DNA of 64,000 nt from Saccharibacillus sacchari DSM 19268 (GCF_000585395.1 NZ_KK073875.1:2790017-2854016); one strand, 5' to 3'. Counted from the first letter of the stretch, positions 27,721 to 35,743 are shown. A program made the numbers and translations. The notes: a model not told the origin generated them from the letters alone.

Positions 27721-27790
27721 AAAAGAAACGTTTCGCTGTTCTCGGCGCTTTTTTATACAGTTGCCGCAGCTGCGAGACGTTTCTTTTTTT
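27721..27790 (+). terminator. Terminator of the P-type ATPase gene
   Basis: AAAAGAAACGTTTCGC pairs with GCGAGACGTTTCTTTTTTT (one mismatch) across a 35-nt loop. Confidence 0.8.
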
Positions 27791-27850
27791 GACGCATTAT
27801 TTCTCTGCAAAGGTTGCGAAACGTAGCGATTACGGTTATATTTGTGGATG

Positions 27851-27865
27851 TGAGAATCATTATCA
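27851..27865. promoter_or_regulatory. Fur box
   Basis: TGAGAATCATTATCA matches the 7-1-7 Bacillus Fur consensus TGATAATNATTATCA at all but one defined position. It lies 33 bp before the siderophore-binding lipoprotein gene, so iron repression is expected. Confidence 0.88.
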
Positions 27866-27898
27866 ATATAAAAGATCACAAACGGGGGCTACATATTC

Positions 27899-28942
27899 AT
27901 GAAAAAGAAAACATTCAAAAGCTTGGCTTTTACTATAGTCGGCGGTTTGGCCTTGGTGGTTAGCGCATGTTCGAACAATGCAACGACCGATACGGCAGCG
28001 ACGACGGAAACACCGACCGAGCAGGCGGCAACCGACACGACGACCGATACGACAACCGCCGACACGACGACGGAAGAAGCAGCCGCTCCGACCGAAGACC
28101 GCGTGCTGACCGATTCCATGGGCAACGAAGTGACGATTCCGGCCGAGCCGAAAGCGATCATCGCTTCGTACCTGGAAGACAATCTGGTCGCGCTCGGCGT
28201 GAAGCCTGTGGCGCAATGGATGATCAAAGGGAATTCCTATCAAGATTATCTGCAAGATTCGTTGTCCGGCGTTCCCGGCATTCCGTCGGATCTTCCGCTG
28301 GAAGTGGTCGCGAGCTATTCGCCGGACCTGATCCTGATGGATAGCGCGGAGATGGTAGCAGGAGACAAATACAAACAGTATTCCGCGATCGCGCCGACTT
28401 ATGTCGTAGGTAACGCGCAAAACAATTCCTGGAGAGACGAATTGTTGACGGTAGGCGAAGTTTTGGGCAAAAAAGACGAAGCCCAAAAAGTGCTGGACGA
28501 CTACGAAGCCAAAGCCGCAGACGCGAAAACGAAGCTGGACGAAGCAACGGGCGGCGCGAAAAAAGCGGCTGCGTTATGGGTGCTGGACAGCGACGTGTAC
28601 GTGGTTAACCAAAACCTGTCGAGCGGAGACGTGATCTACAACGATCTGGGCATGACGGTACCGGATGTTGTCAAGCAATCTTCCGAAGCAAGCGAAGCGA
28701 ACTGGAGCAGCCTGTCGTTGGAACTGCTGGCCGATATGGATGCGGATTACATCTTCCTCGTGAACGGCAGTGGCAAGACCAAGGACCAGATCCTGACCGA
28801 TCCGGTATGGCAGAACATTCCGGCTGTCAAAGAAGGCCAAGTGTACGAGTTTACGGGTGAAAAAAGCTGGCTCTACACAGGCGCCGTGGCCAACGGTGAA
28901 ATGATCGACGACGTACTGAGCAGCGTGGTAGGCGCCCAGTAA
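27899..28942 (+). CDS. Iron-siderophore ABC transporter substrate-binding lipoprotein
   Basis: 347 residues. A signal peptide with lipobox 'LVVSAC' (Cys near residue 25) is followed by a Thr/Ala/Asp-rich flexible linker of about 40 residues. A FecB/FhuD-type periplasmic-binding domain starts at 'VLTDSMGNEVTIPAEPKAIIA'. 'LGVKPVAQW', 'YSPDLILMD' and 'GKKDEAQKVLDDYEAK' are typical of the cluster A-II fold. It binds a ferric siderophore outside the cell and hands it to a permease and ATPase. None is adjacent, so they must be encoded elsewhere. A Fur box lies directly upstream. The exact siderophore is unknown. Confidence 0.9.
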   Translation: MKKKTFKSLAFTIVGGLALVVSACSNNATTDTAATTETPTEQAATDTTTDTTTADTTTEEAAAPTEDRVLTDSMGNEVTIPAEPKAIIASYLEDNLVALGVKPVAQWMIKGNSYQDYLQDSLSGVPGIPSDLPLEVVASYSPDLILMDSAEMVAGDKYKQYSAIAPTYVVGNAQNNSWRDELLTVGEVLGKKDEAQKVLDDYEAKAADAKTKLDEATGGAKKAAALWVLDSDVYVVNQNLSSGDVIYNDLGMTVPDVVKQSSEASEANWSSLSLELLADMDADYIFLVNGSGKTKDQILTDPVWQNIPAVKEGQVYEFTGEKSWLYTGAVANGEMIDDVLSSVVGAQ

Positions 28943-28985
28943 GCCGAAGATCAGCGCGGAAAAGCGTCATTTCGTGCATAACGCC

Positions 28986-29042
28986 AGGACCTTGTCAACG
29001 TTAAAGGCAAGGTTACCTCTGATTAAGAGTTGATAAGGTACC
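28986..29042 (-). repeat. MITE-like element, deleted copy C
   Basis: It keeps both ends (GGACCTTGTCAACG and AGTTGATAAGGTACC) but lacks the central hairpin. The 8-bp direct repeat CCAGGACC (28984-28991 and 29041-29048) flanks it and could be a target-site duplication. Confidence 0.65.
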
Positions 29043-29064
29043 AGGACCGAGTGATCGTCCGATA

Positions 29065-29106
29065 GCCAAAAGGCCGCGTCCTGAGACACGGCCTTTTGGC
29101 GTTTTT
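29065..29106. terminator. Hairpin terminator
   Basis: GCCAAAAGGCCG pairs with CGGCCTTTTGGC, then GTTTTT. It could serve the upstream lipoprotein gene or the converging Rrf2 gene. Confidence 0.85.
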
Positions 29107-29169
29107 GCAAAAGTTAACGGCGACCCGAAACGAAGCGAATTCATACTGAATTTCAGATTGTCGGGTACC

Positions 29170-29592
29170 TTATTCGTTTTCGCTCACGATTCGGTTCAAT
29201 ACATCCTGAACGGTCACGCCGTCGAAGTAATCCAGGTAGCGACGCTCAGCTTCGTCAAAGTAGTGGTCCATAGCGTCAGAGATGCCCGATGCAATCTTGC
29301 AGTCGCTGTCCGAGCTTCCGGTGCCTTTCTTGGGGCGGAGCCCGCCGCAGCATGCCGCCCGATAGACATCGGCCAGACGGATCACGGCAGGCTCGACCTT
29401 AAGAAAGTAGCCGCCGCCTACGCCTTCGCGCGTGCCGACCCAACCTTTTTCGCGCAGGCATCCCATCGCTTTGCGGACGCGTGCGGGGTTGGTCCCGACA
29501 TTTTCGGCAAGTTCTTCGCTGTTAGCCGTTTTCGAGAGGGAGTTGGCTAAGTAGACAAGCAGGTGCACGGCTGTAGGAAATTCGCTATTCAT
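29170..29592 (-). CDS. Rrf2-family transcriptional regulator
   Basis: 140 residues. The N-terminal winged helix 'FPTAVHLLVYLANS' with 'NPARVRKAMGCLREKGWVGTREGVGGGYFL' is typical of Rrf2 proteins, which sense iron-sulphur clusters, nitric oxide or other signals. Cysteines are present at about residues 81-82 ('AACCGG') and 97 ('DCKIA'), so metal or thiol sensing is possible, but the spacing does not match IscR exactly. GGAGGG lies before the ATG. Its promoter region contains ACTTATCCTTATATTAAGT, an imperfect palindrome that might be an autoregulatory site. The target genes are unknown. Confidence 0.9.
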   Translation of the reverse strand: MNSEFPTAVHLLVYLANSLSKTANSEELAENVGTNPARVRKAMGCLREKGWVGTREGVGGGYFLKVEPAVIRLADVYRAACCGGLRPKKGTGSSDSDCKIASGISDAMDHYFDEAERRYLDYFDGVTVQDVLNRIVSENE

Positions 29593-29704
29593 TGTTTATC
29601 CCTCCGCAACTTGACTTAATATAAGGATAAGTTCTAAAAGGCCTTACGCGGGGAGTAACCTTGCACACCATAGAGTAAGTAAAGCGACATCGGTTTCACC
29701 TTTG

Positions 29705-29733
29705 TTGACCTTTCGAACTGTATGATTTATAAT
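29705..29733 (+). promoter_or_regulatory. Consensus sigma-A promoter
   Basis: TTGACC and TATAAT are separated by exactly 17 bp, about 85 bp before the IDEAL-domain gene. Confidence 0.85.
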
Positions 29734-29817
29734 TACAGTTATAGTCCAAGTATAATTCTTTTAGGCGAATCAGGCAAACAACAAACTTCTAAACGGGGAA
29801 GAGAGAGGTGTATCAAA

Positions 29818-30189
29818 ATGAGTAAATGGACGACGGGAGATTGGGTTCAAGCATACACCGACGACGGCGCTCTGGTACACGGCTATCTGATTGCCGCGAG
29901 CGCGCCGATCCAGACGGCTTTGCTGCAAGTGACCCATAGCGACAACCGGGAGCTGATGGGCAAAGAAATTGCCGTATCGGATCGCGGAATGAAGAAGTTG
30001 TCGGAAAGTCCGCGCAAAAGCGAGCAGGAGATTCGCAGCCTGATCGACTTGGCTCTGCAAATTCGGGACGAGGCTTGGTTTATGGAGCTGACGAACGAAC
30101 TGCGCAGCGGTCCGAAGCGGGCCAGACGACGGAGCGACGGACAAGGCTATCAGCCGGTCAATCGTTTGGGATCTCCGGACGTTCGTTAA
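29818..30189 (+). CDS. IDEAL-domain protein
   Basis: 123 residues. The C-terminal half contains 'EIRSLIDLALQIRDEAWFMELTNELR', which matches the short IDEAL domain of Bacillus-group proteins. The N-terminal half ('TTGDWVQAYTDDGALVHGYLI') looks like a small beta-barrel of the type seen in YpiB/YozD-like neighbours, but I do not recognise it firmly. The ATG at 29818 follows GAGAGAGG, so an upstream in-frame start at 29722 is rejected. A consensus promoter lies upstream. The function is unknown. Confidence 0.8.
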   Translation: MSKWTTGDWVQAYTDDGALVHGYLIAASAPIQTALLQVTHSDNRELMGKEIAVSDRGMKKLSESPRKSEQEIRSLIDLALQIRDEAWFMELTNELRSGPKRARRRSDGQGYQPVNRLGSPDVR

Positions 30190-30325
30190 GGCGGGGTACC
30201 TCATTTTAGAGTTGCGAATTCAGCTTGAACATTATAGATTAGGGTCAGACGCATAAAGCGGGATCGTCTTCGGACGGTGGCCGCTTTTTTTGCGATTTCA
30301 GGATAGCGGAAACGGAGGCGCCACC

Positions 30326-31372
30326 ATGATCATTCGAAAAATAGCCGCCGGCCTGCTTGCTGCAGCTTTAATCCTAACTTCCGGGAAAACGCCCGGTCTC
30401 GCCGATTCGAACAACGCAGACGAGGGTCCGATTGTCCTCGGTTACTATACGGATCAATCGGACGCTTCGCTGGAGCGGTATCATAACCGCTTCAATCTGC
30501 TGGCGACCGATACGCTGAATACGGATGCGCAAGGGAATCTGGTCGGTTTCATTCCGGAAAAAGCACTGGATGCCGCAGACCGATACGGAATCGATGCCTA
30601 CGCACTCGTGTCCAACTATGGGGAAAACGGCTGGGACGGAGATATCGCGCATGACGTGCTCCATAAGCCTGCCGCGAAAATTCGTTTGATTCGCAATATG
30701 CTGGATACGTTACGCGACAACGATTACGTCGGCATCAACATCGACTTCGAAGAAGTTCGGCCGGAGGATCGGGAAGCGTTAAGCCGGTTTGTGCGCGATA
30801 CGGCGAGAGAGATGCGCAAGTTCGGAAAAAAGACGATGGTGTCCGTGCCCGCGAAAACCGAGGATGACCCCGAAAACGGTTGGTCCGGCGCGTTTGACTA
30901 CAAGGCGATCGGCAGTCACGCGGACTTGGTGCAGGTCATGACGTATGACGAACACGGCATTTGGGGCGAACCCGGCTCCGCGGCAGGCTTGAGCTGGATC
31001 GACGCTTCGCTGAAATTTGCCGTAACCGAGGTCGATCCTTCCAAGCTGCTCGCAGGCCTCCCGGCTTACGGCAATGATTGGAACCTGTCCGACCCGACGG
31101 ATCAAAGCGGAGGAATGACGGCATGGACAGAGGTTCGCACGCTGATTCGAGAATTGAACAAGGCCGGAACGCGAGACGCCGAGTCTAAGTCCATGATGCT
31201 CCGCTACACGGCCGACGACGGTGATCAGCATGCGCTGTGGTACGAAGACGAATATAGTATCAAGCTCAAAGCGCGATTAGTCGAAAAATACGGTTTGGCC
31301 GGAATTTCGGTCTATGCGCTCGGCATGGAGGATCAGAGTTTTTGGACGGCGTTGCAGGCAGGTTTGAAATAG
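30326..31372 (+). CDS. Secreted GH18-type glycosidase (chitinase/spore-cortex hydrolase-like)
   Basis: 348 residues. A signal peptide runs to about residue 27 ('ALILTSGKTPGLADS'). The GH18 barrel begins at 'IVLGYYTDQSDAS', and the catalytic segment 'YVGINIDFEEV' carries the Asp-x-Glu pair of family 18. 'LVQVMTYDEHGIWGEPGS' and 'LLAGLPAYGNDWNL' are the following barrel strands. It resembles YaaH/SleL and YdhD-like enzymes, which act on peptidoglycan or chitin, but there are no LysM repeats to fix the target. The ATG at 30326 has GGAGG 7 nt upstream; an earlier ATG (30290) would disrupt the signal peptide. It is monocistronic. Confidence 0.87.
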   Translation: MIIRKIAAGLLAAALILTSGKTPGLADSNNADEGPIVLGYYTDQSDASLERYHNRFNLLATDTLNTDAQGNLVGFIPEKALDAADRYGIDAYALVSNYGENGWDGDIAHDVLHKPAAKIRLIRNMLDTLRDNDYVGINIDFEEVRPEDREALSRFVRDTAREMRKFGKKTMVSVPAKTEDDPENGWSGAFDYKAIGSHADLVQVMTYDEHGIWGEPGSAAGLSWIDASLKFAVTEVDPSKLLAGLPAYGNDWNLSDPTDQSGGMTAWTEVRTLIRELNKAGTRDAESKSMMLRYTADDGDQHALWYEDEYSIKLKARLVEKYGLAGISVYALGMEDQSFWTALQAGLK

Positions 31373-31467
31373 GCTGAGACGTACGCTGCCGCGTTCGATC
31401 GCATAGGTCATGCCGTCCATGCGCGGGTCGAATGTTCATCGGATTTAAAATACGAAAAAATCGCTTG

Positions 31468-31501
31468 TTTATCTTCTCTTTATCTTCTTATTTTATCTTT
31501 T
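31468..31501 (+). promoter_or_regulatory. Triple TTTATCTTYT motif array
   Basis: TTTATCTTCT at 31468 and 31479 and TTTATCTTTT at 31492 are spaced 11 and 13 bp, about one helical turn. 17 bp of this array also occurs at 23215-23231. It lies 55-90 bp before the gene at 31557 and may bind an activator or repressor. Confidence 0.45.
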
Positions 31502-31556
31502 AAAATGAAATCAAGAAGAGCGATCGGCTCAAGTCGGTCCAAAAGGAGGAGTTAAC

Positions 31557-32066
31557 ATGCAAAAGGAAAATAGCGGGGATATGATCCGCATTCGGGTATT
31601 GCCGGAAGAAGCGACGGAGATTGCGGAATGGGCGGGGCTGATGCTGAGCGAATTGGTCGCAGATGAAGTGTCCGGGAACGGCGCTCCGGTTACGCTGAGG
31701 GACCCGGAACGGGCTGCGGAATTACTGGAGCTGTTGATGTTATGCGCAGAAGAAGGAGCAGATGCTTCGCTAGCCTTGGAGCCGGCCGTATCGGTTCTCG
31801 GAGCGATCCCGACGGAGACATTCGAAGCCGAGCCGACGAATCAGCATGCTTTTGCCGCTGCTCCTCCTTATGCAGACTGGCATCCGTATTACAGCAGCGG
31901 CGCGCCGAACTTCATGGACGAGGAAAAAGACGACTTGCCTGCTTATCGCACGGCTGAAGAACGCGACGAGGTGCTGATGGCTGTTCGTTTCGGAGCTTCC
32001 GCTTTAATCGATTTGGCGCGGAGTCACGGAGTGGATGTGCCTGCATCCAAGTCGTTGTTGAAATAA
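31557..32066 (+). CDS. Acidic protein of unknown function
   Basis: 169 residues, not recognised. It is strongly acidic and rich in Ala, Glu and Leu. There are two helical regions (about 15-90 and 130-165) around a Pro/Tyr-rich centre ('AAPPYADWHPYYSSGAPNF'). It has no signal peptide or membrane segment. AAAAGGAGGAG lies 8 nt before the ATG, one of the best sites in the window, and codon use matches neighbours. It stands alone behind the TTTATCTTCT motif array and in front of a terminator. Confidence 0.75.
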   Translation: MQKENSGDMIRIRVLPEEATEIAEWAGLMLSELVADEVSGNGAPVTLRDPERAAELLELLMLCAEEGADASLALEPAVSVLGAIPTETFEAEPTNQHAFAAAPPYADWHPYYSSGAPNFMDEEKDDLPAYRTAEERDEVLMAVRFGASALIDLARSHGVDVPASKSLLK

Positions 32067-32113
32067 AAACAGGCTCTCTCCGCAAATGCGGGAACGAAGA
32101 GGCCTGCTTGTTT
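32066..32113 (+). terminator. Probable terminator
   Basis: AACAGGC and CCGC pair with GCGG and GCCTGCTTGTTT. The stem is interrupted. Confidence 0.65.
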
Positions 32114-32161
32114 GTTGCCGATATGTATGCGTTTGACGGACGAACGTCCCTGAAGCCCGAG

Positions 32162-32560
32162 TTAGGCGATATGACGGTCGATCAGATCGTCGATCTTGTT
32201 GATTTTGACTTCGGTTTGACGAAGCGAGCGCAAGCCCAGAAGACCCATGATCAAGAACTGCGTCAAATTGATTACGGTGTTGAATAGCGTAGAAAGCCCT
32301 AGCGGCCAAGTACTGTACGAAGAACTAAGCGTGATCAACGAGCTGATTACCCCGGTAAGCAGCGGCGAGATCAGTCCCAACAAAGCGAAAACGATAGCGA
32401 TGGCTGAAGCCTTGACGGCACTTCTTTTCAACCAAGCGTTATCTTCCTTAAGGAGTACGTAACCTGCGACAACGATCAAAGCCAGAAGGCTGACCATCCC
32501 CAAAAAATACATCCCCGCAGCCAGCAAACCTACCGAAATTCCTAATTTTGATTTTTCCAT
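32162..32560 (-). CDS. Small membrane protein of unknown function
   Basis: 132 residues with three or four hydrophobic helices ('ISVGLLAAGMYFLGMVSLLALIVVAGYVLL', 'AVKASAIAIVFALLGLISPLL', 'LFNTVINLTQFLIMGLLGL'). A short charged C-terminal tail ends 'KINKIDDLIDRHIA'. The layout is like small DUF4870-type proteins but I cannot assign it. GGAGGGG lies about 10 nt before the ATG. It has no operon partner. Confidence 0.75.
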   Translation of the reverse strand: MEKSKLGISVGLLAAGMYFLGMVSLLALIVVAGYVLLKEDNAWLKRSAVKASAIAIVFALLGLISPLLTGVISSLITLSSSYSTWPLGLSTLFNTVINLTQFLIMGLLGLRSLRQTEVKINKIDDLIDRHIA

Positions 32561-32730
32561 ATGTATGTCATCCCCTCCGATGAAAATAGCACCTGACTCT
32601 AATGACCGCTCCCGAACGGACTTTAAGCTTGGTTGCTTGTATTCATTATAAGGTAAATTGGTTCTAAAGACTTTTATTTACCTGTTTTTACCTCAAAATG
32701 AATCGTATTGCCTGGTTTTTTATCGGAACA

Positions 32731-32776
32731 AAAATACCGCCTTCCGCATTCGTTGTGAATGTCGGAGGCGGTATGG
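32731..32776 (-). terminator. Terminator of the DoxX gene
   Basis: ATACCGCCTTCCGCATTC pairs with GAATGTCGGAGGCGGTAT. The T tract is on the minus strand. Confidence 0.9.
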
Positions 32777-32785
32777 GTTTGGATG

Positions 32786-33325
32786 TTACGCTGCACCGGC
32801 TTTGTTTTTGCCGTAGGTGCTGCCGATGACATCGCCGGTTTTGTTTTTGCGGCCCCAGACGTTGGCTCTGAGGTAAGGGATGACCCAACGGTCCAGACCG
32901 ATCTTGCCGGCGTTGAGAGCCGCGACCACGATCAGGATTTCGGCGATAATCAGGTAAGGGTTCGTGCTAACCGTTCCCGAGAAGAGGAAGGCGAAATTCA
33001 TGACCATGCCCATCAGAGCGGCGAAGGTAGTGAAGGTACCGAGGATCAGCCCCAGGCCGACGGCGAATTCGCCGATCGGAACCAGTACGTTGAACAGTCC
33101 GACGTTCGGGATGGCGAAGTGTTCGAGGAAGCTTGCCCACATCGGCTGCACCGCCGGGTGGTCGCCAGCTGCTTGAGCCAGCGCGCCGTTGAGGAAGCCC
33201 GAAGCGTCGAAGCCGCCGCCGGTCAACTTGCCCCATCCGCCTTCGATCCATTTAAGTCCGATAAAGATGCGAAGCGCGGTCAGTAACCACATTGCCACTT
33301 TGTTATTTCTCAGCCAGTTGTTCAT
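32786..33325 (-). CDS. DoxX-family membrane protein
   Basis: 179 residues with four transmembrane helices. The family signatures are 'LLTALRIFIGLKWIEGGWGKL' near the N terminus and 'VLVPIGEFAVGLGLILG' in the middle. DoxX proteins of Firmicutes (for example CatD, MhqP) act with quinone or thiol-stress enzymes and are often controlled by MarR-type or redox regulators. The ATG at 33325 is preferred over GTG 33334, because AGGAG lies 10 nt upstream of the ATG. A TGTGA-N6-TCACA site inside a larger AT-rich palindrome lies 110-125 bp upstream, suggesting oxygen or redox control. Confidence 0.88.
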   Translation of the reverse strand: MNNWLRNNKVAMWLLTALRIFIGLKWIEGGWGKLTGGGFDASGFLNGALAQAAGDHPAVQPMWASFLEHFAIPNVGLFNVLVPIGEFAVGLGLILGTFTTFAALMGMVMNFAFLFSGTVSTNPYLIIAEILIVVAALNAGKIGLDRWVIPYLRANVWGRKNKTGDVIGSTYGKNKAGAA

Positions 33326-33412
33326 TTTTGCCACTCTCCTAGAGTTTTATTTGGTCGCTTTTAGCAGCGGCTCTTTTGTTTTTGGTAAGTGATCTCTTCC
33401 ATGGCTTTATCA

Positions 33413-33469
33413 TAAATTAAATCTAAAATTTTAAATGTGATTTATATCACAAAGTATAGATTAAATTTA
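33413..33469. promoter_or_regulatory. Fnr/Crp-type site within an AT-rich palindrome
   Basis: TGTGATTTATATCACA (33436-33451) matches the Bacillus Fnr consensus TGTGA-N6-TCACA perfectly. It is enclosed by TAAATTAAATCTA (33413-33425) and TAGATTAAATTTA (33457-33469), which pair at 12 of 13 positions. It is upstream of the DoxX gene. Confidence 0.65.
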
Positions 33470-33488
33470 AAATAATTTTGTTTGGAGA

Positions 33489-33517
33489 CAAAAAGGCCCT
33501 TTCCGTAAGGAAAGGGG
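33489..33517 (-). terminator. Terminator of the MFS-TetR operon
   Basis: CCCTTTCC-GTAA-GGAAAGGG is a perfect hairpin followed on the minus strand by CCTTTTTG. It lies past repeat copy Z as seen from the TetR gene. Confidence 0.8.
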
Positions 33518-33759
33518 TTAGGTTTTCGAGAAAGTTGCTTGTGCGCGGGGAAGCGAAAAGACTCCGAGAAAAATTGCCAGCATAGGCTTCCGAAGTGCAT
33601 TTCTTCGAAATGCTTCAGGTCGCGTGTTGAAATCGGGAAAAAGGATTGAAGTTTTATTTGTATTTTCCCGATTTCAAAGGCGAACATTTCATTCCTACAC
33701 TGAATTTTTCTCTCCGTCTTTTCGCTTCCAGGCACGGTGAACGTTCTCGGCACCTAACC
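33516..33759 (-). repeat. Nested-palindrome repeat, copy Z (longest)
   Basis: The ends are GGTTAGGT and ACCTAACC, continuing as CGAGAA/TTCTCG. Read on the minus strand it contains AAATTCAGTG, CGCCTTTGAA (plus-strand 33673-33682) and a stem ATCGGGAAAA/TTTTCCCGAT (plus-strand 33632-33641 and 33663-33672). It occupies most of the 490-bp gap between TetR and DoxX genes. I see no coding sequence in it. Confidence 0.75.
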
Positions 33760-33816
33760 TGTTTTCCATAAGGAAAAGGGCTTTTTGTTTTTCTTGTAGT
33801 AGGGAAGAGCTTCGGC

Positions 33817-34530
33817 TTACGCCTGATTGCGCAGGGAGCTGAGGATCATATCGATGAAGCGCTTCGAGATGCTCTGGCGAGGGGCATCGATGAAGGTCGT
33901 CGTAGGCGCTTGTTCATGAGTATGGAGAGGTTCGGATTCGGCGGAGGTGCTCGGGACGCCAGACTCCTGATTGATTCCGCGCGAGAGACTGAGCTTTTGC
34001 AGCAATCCCATCATGGCGGTGAAGACGAATTCTCCGGTTTCGTACAGGTGCAGATCCGTTCGCAGAGAACCGTCGCGGATACCGGCTTCAAGCGCGGCGT
34101 TCAGGAAGTGATGTTCTTTTTTGGATCGGATAAAAGTCTCGTATCGGTCCAGCAGCTTCTGCTCGGGCGGGTAAGCGTCGTAATGGAGGTCGAATAGCAG
34201 AATGAACTTCATCGAGGCTTTGTTTTCGGCTGCGTACACGCTCCAGGCTTCAAGCATTTGGCGTAGCCGCGAAGCGCCGTTTGCCTGTGGGTTGTCCATG
34301 GTCTGAACGAATTCGGACATATGTTCCAGTACGCGCATTTGAACGGCGAATACGAGATCTTCAATCGATTCGAAATGCTTATAGTACGTCACGCGGCTTA
34401 CGCCTGCGCGTTCGCAGACGTCTTTGACCGATATGCCCGGAAAGCCGTGCTGCAAAAACAGCTCCCGTCCGGCGTCGATCAGATCTTCACGATTTTGGTG
34501 TTTGCGATGCTGGTGCCAAGTCTCGCTCAT
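33817..34530 (-). CDS. TetR-family transcriptional regulator
   Basis: 237 residues. The N-terminal helix-turn-helix 'DLIDAGRELFLQHGFPGISVKDVCERAGVSRVTYYKHFESIEDLV' is typical, and the ligand-binding C-terminal domain is diverse. It overlaps the end of the upstream MFS gene by 44 nt, so the two are translated together. It probably represses the pair in the absence of an exported compound. The candidate operator GTTTACAGTGTGTAAC lies before the MFS gene. The ATG at 34530 has GGGAG 8 nt upstream and is preferred over TTG 34536. Confidence 0.92.
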   Translation of the reverse strand: MSETWHQHRKHQNREDLIDAGRELFLQHGFPGISVKDVCERAGVSRVTYYKHFESIEDLVFAVQMRVLEHMSEFVQTMDNPQANGASRLRQMLEAWSVYAAENKASMKFILLFDLHYDAYPPEQKLLDRYETFIRSKKEHHFLNAALEAGIRDGSLRTDLHLYETGEFVFTAMMGLLQKLSLSRGINQESGVPSTSAESEPLHTHEQAPTTTFIDAPRQSISKRFIDMILSSLRNQA

Positions 34531-35743
34531 GGGCAATCTCCCGTTCTTGTGCCGACCGCATGCTGCGCCCCATCGTCAGGGCAAGCGCGGCCAGCAGAAT
34601 AAAAGCTCCCAAAATATAAGGCAAATTCAGTTGGACGTCAAACAGCCATCCGGCGAACAACGGACCGATCATGCTGCCCAGGCTCATATAGGTGGTATTC
34701 AGTCCGGCCGCATAGCCTTGGCGGTCTCCGGCAGCATTGGCGATCAATGTACCTGTCGTCGGGCGCAGGAACGAATTGAACGCGAAGAATAATGCCGAGA
34801 CGGCCAGCAGATAGATCAGGTTGAACTTGACGAGCATGAGCAGCAGGGCAATGGCGGTCATGACCAGCGAGATTCGGATCAGTTTCATTTCGCCGAAGCG
34901 ACGGACCATGCGATCCAGCAGCCAGACCTGGCAGACGATCCCGATGACCGCTCCCAGCGTAATGACGACCGAGATGCTGCGGGCGTCGAAGCCGTACTTT
35001 TGCTCGACGAACAGCGCGTAAACCGTCTCATAGTTGACCAGTCCGAACGTCATGACCAGCACGAGCAGCAGATACCGGAAGTAAGGCGTGCGGAACGAGT
35101 CGGTCATTTGACGGATAAAAGGTTCGCGTTTGCGGCGCCCGGCTGCTTGTCGATGTTCCGGGGTCAGCGTCTCGCGCAGCAGCAGCGACAGCAACGTCGC
35201 CAACAGCCCGAGTCCGGCGGCGCAATAGTAAGGCATGCGGATGCCGAACTCGGCAATCAGCCCGCCCAGGCCGGGGCCGAGTACCATCCCGAGATTCATC
35301 GACGCGCCGAGATATCCCATGCCTTTGGCCCGGGTCTCGGTCGTGGTGCTGTCGGCAACGTATGCCATGACCGAAGGCACCATCAGGCCCAGCCCCATGC
35401 CTCCGATGAAGCGGGCGATATAAAGGAGGGTCAGCGTATGTCCGATGGCGAATAAATAATCCGAGATGACCGTCAGGAACAATCCGGCGATGATCAGCTT
35501 TTTCCGGCCGAAGCGATCCGATAATTGCCCGCCGATGGGCGAGAACAGAAATTGCGCAGCGCCGAAAGCCGCCACGAGATAACCGGCAGCCGTTCCGGCG
35601 GCGCCGAACTGCTTCAGGTAATCGGGCAGAATAGGGATAACCATCCCTTGCCCCAGCAGCGCGATGAACAAGTTGAGCATCAACACGAACATGGGAAGTC
35701 CGATTTTGTTTGACGGTTGAGGCGAAAGGGTGGAAGAAGACAT
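34487..35743 (-). CDS. MFS multidrug efflux transporter (Bmr/NorA/TetA-like)
   Basis: 418 residues with 12 predicted helices. Motif A in loop 2-3 reads 'GQLSDRFGRKKLIIAG'. Motif C in helix 5 reads 'GASMNLGMVLGPGLGG', the antiporter signature of drug/H+ exporters. 'RFIGGMGLGLMVPSVMAY' is motif B with its Arg. It probably exports a toxic organic compound in exchange for protons. AAGGAG precedes the ATG. It is followed by an overlapping TetR gene on the same strand, an arrangement giving autoregulation. The substrate cannot be told. Confidence 0.9.
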   Translation of the reverse strand: MSSSTLSPQPSNKIGLPMFVLMLNLFIALLGQGMVIPILPDYLKQFGAAGTAAGYLVAAFGAAQFLFSPIGGQLSDRFGRKKLIIAGLFLTVISDYLFAIGHTLTLLYIARFIGGMGLGLMVPSVMAYVADSTTTETRAKGMGYLGASMNLGMVLGPGLGGLIAEFGIRMPYYCAAGLGLLATLLSLLLRETLTPEHRQAAGRRKREPFIRQMTDSFRTPYFRYLLLVLVMTFGLVNYETVYALFVEQKYGFDARSISVVITLGAVIGIVCQVWLLDRMVRRFGEMKLIRISLVMTAIALLLMLVKFNLIYLLAVSALFFAFNSFLRPTTGTLIANAAGDRQGYAAGLNTTYMSLGSMIGPLFAGWLFDVQLNLPYILGAFILLAALALTMGRSMRSAQEREIAHERDLAPASQTPKS

